From: an uncultured Brachyspira sp.
GTDB taxonomy: Bacteria; Spirochaetota; Brachyspiria; Brachyspirales; Brachyspiraceae
DNA: 64,000 nucleotides
Direction of reading: 5' to 3'
NCBI RefSeq assembly: GCF_910588665.1
Contig: NZ_CAJUPR010000009.1
Location: 24,195-88,194, forward strand
How positions within the stretch are numbered: position 1 is the first letter of the stretch; each line of letters starts with the position of its first letter. The position numbers and the translations under genes were made by a program. Below the pieces are notes generated by a model, which was not told the DNA's origin, searched no databases, and was given only the letters and a program-made list of their open reading frames with translations. Shown piece by piece: positions 57,951 through 64,000 of the stretch.

Positions 57951-58035
57951 TTGCATTATAAGAAAATTAATTTATAATTGTCATCAGCTATACTTATTTA
58001 ATAATTATTTTTTATATAATATTACGGAGGTCTAT

Positions 58036-58518
58036 ATGAGCATATATGATTACATAGTAAAAGATGCCGAAGGAAAAGATGTAAAATTAAAAAAATATGA
58101 AGGAAAAGTTCTTTTAATAGTAAATACAGCAACAAAATGCGGATTTACAAAGCAATATCCCGCATTACAGGATCTATATAAAAAATATAAAAAAGAAGGT
58201 TTTGAAATATTGGATTTTCCATGCAATCAATTCGGAGGTCAGGCAAAAGAACCTATTGAAGAGATAGCAAAGTTTAGAAAAGAAAAATTTAAAGTTACTT
58301 TTAAGCTTTTTGATAAAGTGAAAGTAAACAGTAAAAATGCCGATCCTCTATTCATTTATTTAAAATCTGAAAAACCTTCCGAAGAAGGCGTTGAAAAAAT
58401 AAGATGGAATTTCGGTAAATTCCTAATAGACAGAGAAGGCAATATTGCAGGACGCTATGATCCTAGAGTAAAGCCCGAAGAACTTGATGAAATAGTAGCT
58501 GAATTATTAAAAAATTAA
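58036..58518 (+). CDS. Glutathione peroxidase family (cysteine form)
   Basis: A 160-residue thioredoxin-fold peroxidase. The catalytic cysteine replaces selenocysteine in NTATKCGFTKQY near residue 36. The glutamine and tryptophan of the tetrad are in FPCNQFGGQ and RWNFGKFLI. Bacterial cysteine enzymes of this family usually use thioredoxin instead of glutathione. The frame is open from 57940, but the start at 58036 is chosen because GGAGG precedes this ATG and the upstream part overlaps the tpx terminator. Confidence 0.93.
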   Translation: MSIYDYIVKDAEGKDVKLKKYEGKVLLIVNTATKCGFTKQYPALQDLYKKYKKEGFEILDFPCNQFGGQAKEPIEEIAKFRKEKFKVTFKLFDKVKVNSKNADPLFIYLKSEKPSEEGVEKIRWNFGKFLIDREGNIAGRYDPRVKPEELDEIVAELLKN

Positions 58519-58540
58519 AAAAATAATAATAAATTAAGAA

Positions 58541-58582
58541 CTTCTATATAGTTTTTTTTATATATAGAAGCTCTTTTTATTT
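58541..58582 (+). terminator. Terminator after glutathione peroxidase gene
   Basis: CTTCTATATA pairs with TATATAGAAG around a T-rich loop, and a T-run follows. It may also serve the convergent gene at 58607. Confidence 0.7.
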
Positions 58583-58606
58583 TAAATATAATTTATTAAA
58601 TGTTAA

Positions 58607-59677
58607 TCAATAAATATTCTTTTTCAAATAAGGCTTTAATTTATCAAATGATATACTGTAATCATCAAAAGCTCTTATGGCATGAGGAAAATCAAATTTT
58701 ATTAATAGCTTTATATCGTCGTCTGCTCCATTAACAATTGAAACATTATTAGACATTAAAGATTCTGCATAGCGGCTGAAGGGTTCGTCCTTTATTATAT
58801 TAGGGGCAATATCGTCATAATCTTTATAATATTCATTTATATCATTTTGCAGAAAATCTCTAAACCTGCCGCTGTCATAAACAAAATCAGATAAAGTTAA
58901 AATTTTTATTTCTAACTTGTTAATATCCAATGTAAAATATGATATTGATGCATCAGGATATGGTCCTCCGTGATAATATTCAATACTGCTTCCAAAACAT
59001 AAAATATTATCATTAAAGTAATTGCGTTCAAAACTGTAAAATTGATCTTCATTGAAAATTTCTTCTTTTTTCCAATCTGATTTATCAATATCATCATTAA
59101 TTTTTTTTATAACTTCATTGGTATTATTTATCTGCTTTATTATACTACTTCCGTATATATATGATTTAAGATTTTCTATATAAACAGCGGATAAGCCATA
59201 AGTATTATTTTTATATTCTTTACAAACATGTATATCATAAACAGTATATATTTTATCTCCCAAAGGTTTTATTGTTTTTATGCTTAAGCTTAATTTTTTA
59301 TTATTATTTTTCCAATCTCCTTTTAAATCAATATTTTTTTCAGAGTTTCCTAAATTAATAATATTTTCCAGCTGCCTGCTATCCATTTTAAAATTAAATT
59401 CTTCTTTTTCTCCAAAAGCATAAAATCTAATACCGTTTTTATCAATTTCACCATTTATAGGTATTGGAATATTAATATTGCTGTATTTATAATATCCGCT
59501 TACATCTATTTTTTTGCCAAGCTTAATATCATTTGGGTTTACAGCCTTTATATTTATAGTGATAGGATATTTATCTATGCTTCCTTCAAGCGTAAAAAAT
59601 ATATACTTTGTAATTTTAATCTCATCAGCAAAAACGGAAAGCGTACTAATTAAAATTATAAAAAATATTTTCTTCAT
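58607..59677 (-). CDS. Secreted protein, DUF3298-like C-terminal domain
   Basis: A 356-residue protein with a cleavable signal peptide (MKKIFFIILISTLSVFA, no lipobox), so it is periplasmic. The C-terminal half has the pattern YYHGGPYPDAS, then DINKLEIKILTLSDFV and finally FDDYSISFDKLKPYLK, which resembles DUF3298/RsiV-type domains. The N-terminal half is beta-rich with no match known to me. It lies alone between two plus-strand genes. Function unknown. Confidence 0.6.
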   Translation of the reverse strand: MKKIFFIILISTLSVFADEIKITKYIFFTLEGSIDKYPITINIKAVNPNDIKLGKKIDVSGYYKYSNINIPIPINGEIDKNGIRFYAFGEKEEFNFKMDSRQLENIINLGNSEKNIDLKGDWKNNNKKLSLSIKTIKPLGDKIYTVYDIHVCKEYKNNTYGLSAVYIENLKSYIYGSSIIKQINNTNEVIKKINDDIDKSDWKKEEIFNEDQFYSFERNYFNDNILCFGSSIEYYHGGPYPDASISYFTLDINKLEIKILTLSDFVYDSGRFRDFLQNDINEYYKDYDDIAPNIIKDEPFSRYAESLMSNNVSIVNGADDDIKLLIKFDFPHAIRAFDDYSISFDKLKPYLKKNIY

Positions 59678-59738
59678 GATTAAATTATTTTCCTTAAATA
59701 GTTGTGTAATAATATAAGATACATTATATTATAGTTTT

Positions 59739-59766
59739 TTGACAATTGCCAGTTTTTTAGTATAAT
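59739..59766 (+). promoter_or_regulatory. cutC promoter
   Basis: TTGACA (59739-59744), 16 bases, TATAAT (59761-59766), both consensus. The implied transcription start (about 59773) supports the cutC start at 59801 over an upstream one. Confidence 0.75.
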
Positions 59767-59800
59767 TTAAATGTTTTTGCAGTTCATAAGAGGTATAAAT

Positions 59801-60544
59801 ATGAATAGAAATATTAAAATAGAAATATGCGCCGATTCTGTTATATCATGTATTAATGCCGAAAAAGGAGGCGCCGACAGAGTTGAGCTTTGCGACAATA
59901 TGTTTGAAGGAGGAACAACTCCGAGCTTCGGTATTTTACAATTGGCAAGAGAAAAAGTTAATATACCTATATATGCAATGATCCGTCCCAGAGGAGGAGA
60001 CTTCATCTATGATGATATAGAGTTTGAAATAATGAAAAGAGAAATAAAGCTTATTAAAGAATTAAATATTGACGGAATAGTATTCGGAATATTAACAAAA
60101 GAAGGAAGAGTTGATAAAGAAAGATGTTCAAAACTGTTAGATTTATGGGCGGACGGAAAAGCAGTATTTCATAGAGCTATAGATGTATCCAGAGATTTAA
60201 ATGAGGCATGCGAAGATATTATATCATTAGGTTTTGAGAGAATACTTACATCGGGAGGAGAGGCAAATGTTATGAACGGAATAGTAAAATTAAAAGAGAT
60301 GGTTGAAAAATATAATAATAAAATAATAATTATGCCAGGAAGCGGTATAAATGAAAGAAACATTGAATATATTAAAAAAACCGTAAAAGCATTTGAATAT
60401 CATTTAACTGCAAATAAAACCGTTGAAAGTATAATGGAATACAGAAACGAAAATGTGTTTATGGGCTCTGCTTTAAGATATCCTGAGTTCAGGATAAAAT
60501 ATACCGATAAAAATATAGTAAAAAATATAAAATCAAAAATATAG
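59801..60544 (+). CDS. cutC: CutC family protein
   Basis: A 247-residue TIM-barrel protein. Typical pieces are KIEICADSVISCINAEKGGADRVELC, MIRPRGGDF, GIVFGIL, FHRAID and ILTSGGEANV. CutC was named for copper homeostasis in E. coli, but its real activity is not settled. The start at 59801 is taken because AAGAGGT lies close before it; the frame extends 10 codons upstream, over the predicted transcription start. It precedes ispG by about 130 bases. Confidence 0.92.
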   Translation: MNRNIKIEICADSVISCINAEKGGADRVELCDNMFEGGTTPSFGILQLAREKVNIPIYAMIRPRGGDFIYDDIEFEIMKREIKLIKELNIDGIVFGILTKEGRVDKERCSKLLDLWADGKAVFHRAIDVSRDLNEACEDIISLGFERILTSGGEANVMNGIVKLKEMVEKYNNKIIIMPGSGINERNIEYIKKTVKAFEYHLTANKTVESIMEYRNENVFMGSALRYPEFRIKYTDKNIVKNIKSKI

Positions 60545-60673
60545 TATAAAAACTTTATTTATATAAAATAAATATAAATCAGATTTAAAATATATTTGAA
60601 GAAATATTTATAAATTATAGTATAATACTGATATTTTTATATTTATAATAAATAAACTATTTAAGGAAATAAA

Positions 60674-61741
60674 ATGAATATAGAGAATATTAAAGAAATA
60701 AGAAAAAAAGTAAAAACTGTAAAAATAGGAAATATTTTAATAGGCGGCAATAATACTATAAGCATACAATCTATGACAAATACTGACACCAGAGACATAA
60801 AATCCACCTCAGAGCAAATAAAGCTGCTTGAAGATGCGGGAGTTGATATAGTTAGGCTTGCGGTTTTGGATATAGATGCTGCAAAAGCTGTAAAAGATAT
60901 AAAAAAACATACAAAAATACCTCTTATTGCAGATATACATTTTGATTACAGATTGGCATTAGAAAGCATGAAAAACGGTATTGATGCTTTAAGATTAAAT
61001 CCAGGAAATATAAAGGATAAAGAAAAAGTAAAAGAGGTTATAAAAGAAGCTAAAGACAGAAATCTTACAATAAGAGTGGGAGTGAACGGAGGGAGTTTGG
61101 ACAGAAGCATATATAAAGAAGCAAATGCCGAAAACATGGTAAAAAGCGCCTCAGATCATATAAAATTAATGGAAGATTTAAATTTTACTAATATAAAAGT
61201 ATCTTTGAAATCTTCCGACATAAATACCACAATAGAAGCCAATACTTTATTCAGAGAAAAATTTGATTATCCTATACATTTAGGAGTAACCGAAGCGGGA
61301 ACATTAAGAAACTCATTAATAAAAAGCACAAGCGCTTTGTCTTATTTAATAATAAACGGCATAGGAGATACTATAAGATATTCCATAACAGGAGACCCCG
61401 CAGAAGAAGTTATGGCTGGAAAAATGCTTCTTAAATTTTTAGGCATTAGAAATGAGCCTTCCATTGAAATAATATCATGTCCCACTTGCGGAAGATGTCA
61501 GGTTGATGTTGAAAAAGTTGCGGGCTTCATAGAAAGACATGTACAGAATATAAAGAAAAATATTACCATAGCAATAATGGGCTGCGTGGTTAATGGACCT
61601 GGCGAAGCCAGACATGCAGATTTCGGTGTTGCAGGAACTAAAGACGGTAATTTTATATTTTTTGAAAAAGAAAACGAGCCTGTAAAGGTATTGAAAGAAA
61701 ATATTATAAATTTCCTTACAAAAAAAATAGAAGAATTTTAA
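60674..61741 (+). CDS. ispG: 4-hydroxy-3-methylbut-2-en-1-yl diphosphate synthase
   Basis: A 355-residue iron-sulphur enzyme of the non-mevalonate isoprenoid pathway, converting MEcPP to HMBPP. The N-terminal barrel opens with NTISIQSMTNTDTRD and has PLIADIHFDYRLA and ALRLNPGNI. The cluster ligands are in SCPTCGRCQVD near residue 270 and in MGCVVNGPGEA, followed by a conserved glutamate. Length matches the short (bacterial) form. AAGGAA precedes the ATG. Intact and expected to be essential. Confidence 0.96.
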   Translation: MNIENIKEIRKKVKTVKIGNILIGGNNTISIQSMTNTDTRDIKSTSEQIKLLEDAGVDIVRLAVLDIDAAKAVKDIKKHTKIPLIADIHFDYRLALESMKNGIDALRLNPGNIKDKEKVKEVIKEAKDRNLTIRVGVNGGSLDRSIYKEANAENMVKSASDHIKLMEDLNFTNIKVSLKSSDINTTIEANTLFREKFDYPIHLGVTEAGTLRNSLIKSTSALSYLIINGIGDTIRYSITGDPAEEVMAGKMLLKFLGIRNEPSIEIISCPTCGRCQVDVEKVAGFIERHVQNIKKNITIAIMGCVVNGPGEARHADFGVAGTKDGNFIFFEKENEPVKVLKENIINFLTKKIEEF

Positions 61742-61828
61742 AAATTAAATAAAAATATCAGATATGCTTTATATAAATAAGAATATTTTTTATAAATATT
61801 TAAATAGTCTAATAATTAAAAACAGATT

Positions 61829-62704
61829 CTATTTATTATTTTTTATCAGAGGATATCCCAATTTTTCTCTTGATTCTATATAAGCTGCCGAAACTTTTTT
61901 CATAAGTTCTCTTACTCTTGCAATATATCCTGCGCGCTCTGTAACGCTTATAGCATTTCTGGCATCAAGCATATTAAATACATGCGAGCTTTTCATAACC
62001 ATATCATAAGCGGGAAGTATGCATCCGTTTTCAAGACATATGCCGCATTCCTTTTCATATTCATTAAAATGCCTGAAATACATGTCTGTATCAGCCACCT
62101 CAAAATTATATTTAGAAAATTCCCTTTCGCCCTGTAAATGCACATCTCCGTATTTTATTCCATGCCCCCATTCCAAATCATACACATTGTCAATATTCTG
62201 CAGATACATACATATTCTTTCAAGTCCGTAAGTTATCTCCCCCGTTACAGGCTTTAAGCTTATTCCTCCCACAGCTTGAAAATATGTAAACTGCGTAATC
62301 TCCATGCCGTCAAGCCAAACTTCCCATCCAAGCCCCCAAGCTCCTAATGTAGGAGATTCCCAATCATCATGAACAAATCTTATATCATGATCTTTAAAGC
62401 TTATTCCAAGAGTTTCCAAACTTTGTATATATAAATCCTGTATATTGTCAGGAGAAGGCTTCATTATAACTTGATACTGATAATAATGCTGAAGTCTGTT
62501 CGGATTTTCTCCGTATCTTCCGTCAGTAGGTCTTCTTGAAGGCTCCACATAAGCGGCGCTGAAAGGTTCAGGACCTAATGATCTTAATGCTGTTGCAGGG
62601 TTAAATGTGCCTGCTCCTGTTTCCAAATCATATCCCTGCTGTAAGATGCATCCGTTTTCAGTCCAGAAACTGTTTAAAGCCATAATTAAATCTGTGAAAG
62701 TCAT
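61829..62704 (-). CDS. glyQ: Glycyl-tRNA synthetase alpha subunit
   Basis: A 291-residue class II synthetase subunit that forms an alpha2-beta2 enzyme with GlyS. The start [19 protein letters not shown], the motif [37 protein letters not shown] and [14 protein letters not shown] are all diagnostic. The frame is open to 62764, but the start at 62704 matches the family and has GGAG before it. glyS does not follow; the downstream neighbour is the convergent ispG, so the beta subunit is encoded elsewhere. Confidence 0.95.
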   Translation of the reverse strand: MTFTDLIMALNSFWTENGCILQQGYDLETGAGTFNPATALRSLGPEPFSAAYVEPSRRPTDGRYGENPNRLQHYYQYQVIMKPSPDNIQDLYIQSLETLGISFKDHDIRFVHDDWESPTLGAWGLGWEVWLDGMEITQFTYFQAVGGISLKPVTGEITYGLERICMYLQNIDNVYDLEWGHGIKYGDVHLQGEREFSKYNFEVADTDMYFRHFNEYEKECGICLENGCILPAYDMVMKSSHVFNMLDARNAISVTERAGYIARVRELMKKVSAAYIESREKLGYPLIKNNK

Positions 62705-63002
62705 AATAAATATATCTCCGTACATTTTTTTTAATAAATAATGCATATAATTATATAATATCATTATTTAAAATGCTATAATTATTATTAAAATATTTCA
62801 GTCAATATATACAAAACGGTAAAAAATTATTTATATACATTATCTGGAATATATCCTAATAGTCTGGATTCTTAAAAATAATGTCTGCTTTTTTCAGCAG
62901 TTATAGCGGCAAGTTTAGAATACTATTCATAAACCAATGATAAATAATAATAACTCTCAGATAAAACAGAAAAAGAAATATTATAATATATAATTTAATC
63001 TT

Positions 63003-64000
63003 TTAATTATACCAAGAAGGCAGATTATCCTGCATCGGCGAATATCTAAACATACAACTGGTATACTGCAGATTATTAGTATTCCAGCTATTTAAATCCT
63101 GATTAAAACTTTCAGCTCCTTCAAACATATCTATCATATTTTTAACATTAGAAGTATCCCAATTATTTAAAGGCTGATTAAAGCTTTTAGCTACATAAAA
63201 CATATTTCTCATATTTTCAACATTAGAAACATTCCAATTATTTAATGGTTGATTAAAACTTTCAGCTCCTAAAAACATTTTTTTCATATTTTTTACATTA
63301 GACACATTCCAATTATTTATATTATGATTAAAATAAACGGCATATTCAAACATACTTTCCATATTCACAACATTTGAAGTATCCCAAGTCTCAATACCGT
63401 CAAACTTTCTTAATCTGGAGTTTTCAAAAAGCCCGCTCATATCAGTTATTAAGCTTGTGTCTATCTTATTAAATTTAATTTTGTCTTTTATTAATTTAAT
63501 CAATTCTTCTTTGTCTTTAGGCTGATATATTTTATTTTTATCCTTTTTTTCTTTTTTAGGCATAGATTTTTTTTCTGATTTCTCTAATTCTTTATACTCT
63601 TTTATAATTTCTTCCTTACTATCAATAAGCTCTTTTAATTCTCCGTAATGAGTATTTTCAAGCTTTTTTATAATTTCAGAAACAGACTTTTTATTATACT
63701 TCAAAGCAAGTTTATAAAACTTTTTTACATCTAATTCAGATACAATGCTGTCTAATTCTTTAATGGCTTTTTGAGTATTTTTATTAGAACAAAATTTTAA
63801 GTAAAACTCTAAGGCATTATTTTTATCAAAATATAAGGCACAATTAAATATATAATCAATATCCCTCAATTTAGAAATATTCCAATTATTAATATTCTGA
63901 TTAAAACTTTCAGCTTCATTAAACATATAGCTCATATCTTCAACATTAGACACATTCCAATTATTTAATGGCTGATTAAAACTTTCAGCTCTGTTAAACA
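63003..64000 (-). CDS. DUF285 / BspA-type repeat surface protein, 5' end beyond window
   Basis: An open frame from base 64000 to the stop at 63003; it clearly continues to the right, since the sequence before the first possible start (a GTG at 63953) is another repeat. The unit is 25 residues, consensus WNVSNVxNMxxMFxxAxSFNQPLNN, typical of DUF285 BspA-like leucine-rich proteins that face the outside and bind host or surface ligands. One or two units lie at the visible N-side. A lysine/glutamate-rich coiled linker (about 60-145 from 63953) and the block IDTSLITDMSGLFENS then restart the array, with about four more units to the end. Confidence 0.85.
   Translation of the reverse strand, partial: FNRAESFNQPLNNWNVSNVEDMSYMFNEAESFNQNINNWNISKLRDIDYIFNCALYFDKNNALEFYLKFCSNKNTQKAIKELDSIVSELDVKKFYKLALKYNKKSVSEIIKKLENTHYGELKELIDSKEEIIKEYKELEKSEKKSMPKKEKKDKNKIYQPKDKEELIKLIKDKIKFNKIDTSLITDMSGLFENSRLRKFDGIETWDTSNVVNMESMFEYAVYFNHNINNWNVSNVKNMKKMFLGAESFNQPLNNWNVSNVENMRNMFYVAKSFNQPLNNWDTSNVKNMIDMFEGAESFNQDLNSWNTNNLQYTSCMFRYSPMQDNLPSWYN

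Noticed and set aside
62705..63002. Possible gene remnant downstream of the DUF285 gene (minus strand, a segment like AAITAEKADIIFKNPDY)
   Set aside because: It needs a frameshift and is too short to assign. I see no gene, terminator or repeat I can defend in this roughly 300-base gap.

Overview
The window is AT-rich chromosomal DNA that almost certainly comes from a Brachyspira (anaerobic intestinal spirochaete) or a very close relative. The reasons are the mgl cluster with four MglB-like binding proteins, several dipeptide/oligopeptide-binding proteins, a DUF285 (BspA-type) 25-residue repeat protein, a DUF115/Maf-type protein, CheA, an acetate kinase and peroxide-detoxifying enzymes, all with extreme A/T codon use. 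The genus call rests on remembered family content and not on a database search.

Region 1 (1-6007) is a small defence island, all on the minus strand. It holds the N-terminal 462 residues of a type IIG restriction-modification enzyme that runs off the left edge, a hicA-hicB toxin-antitoxin pair lying between two direct copies of a roughly 90-100 bp intergenic repeat, a complete Hachiman anti-phage system (hamA nuclease, hamB helicase, 4-bp overlap), and a 109-codon remnant that looks like the C-terminus of another type IIG enzyme. Region 2 (6058-15141) is mostly housekeeping on the minus strand: ahpC with a perfect palindrome upstream, a PatB/MalY aminotransferase, floA, pyrH, an M29 aminopeptidase, an orphan oligopeptide-binding lipoprotein and ackA. 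Two decayed small genes lie here, a DUF2147 protein and a small secreted protein.

Region 3 (15104-36097) is the most striking structure: a 10,495-bp head-to-tail tandem duplication. Each unit carries oppBCDF, a broken GT-C-like membrane protein gene, oppA, a DUF4153-like membrane protein, a GmhB-like HAD phosphatase and the 3' part of cheA. All encoded proteins are the same in both units and I saw no base difference where I compared them. The two units even share the same stop codon and frameshifts in the broken gene. The ends share only TATA. Copy 1 ends in a cheA fragment, and copy 2 runs into the complete cheA. Either the amplification is very recent or it is an assembly artefact.

Region 4 (37876-42290) holds ugd, a metallophosphoesterase, a DUF6348-like protein, a small GNAT-like protein and a META-like lipoprotein. 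Region 5 (42290-49537, minus) is a galactose/glucose ABC transporter cluster: four binding proteins in series (mglB4-3-2-1), then mglA, mglC and a 48-codon membrane peptide. Region 6 (49597-54690, minus) has gyrA, a Glc-family PTS IICB permease and a frameshifted nanE. Region 7 (54888-64000) has a DUF115/Maf-like gene, an RluA-type pseudouridine synthase, tpx, a cysteine glutathione peroxidase, a DUF3298-like secreted protein, cutC, ispG, glyQ and a DUF285 repeat protein that leaves the right edge.

Functionally the window combines peptide uptake (opp twice plus two kinds of binding protein), sugar uptake (mgl, PTS), acetate-forming energy metabolism (ackA), peroxide defence by three thiol peroxidase families (ahpC, tpx, gpx) and phage defence. 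No rRNA, tRNA, CRISPR array, insertion sequence or prophage was seen.
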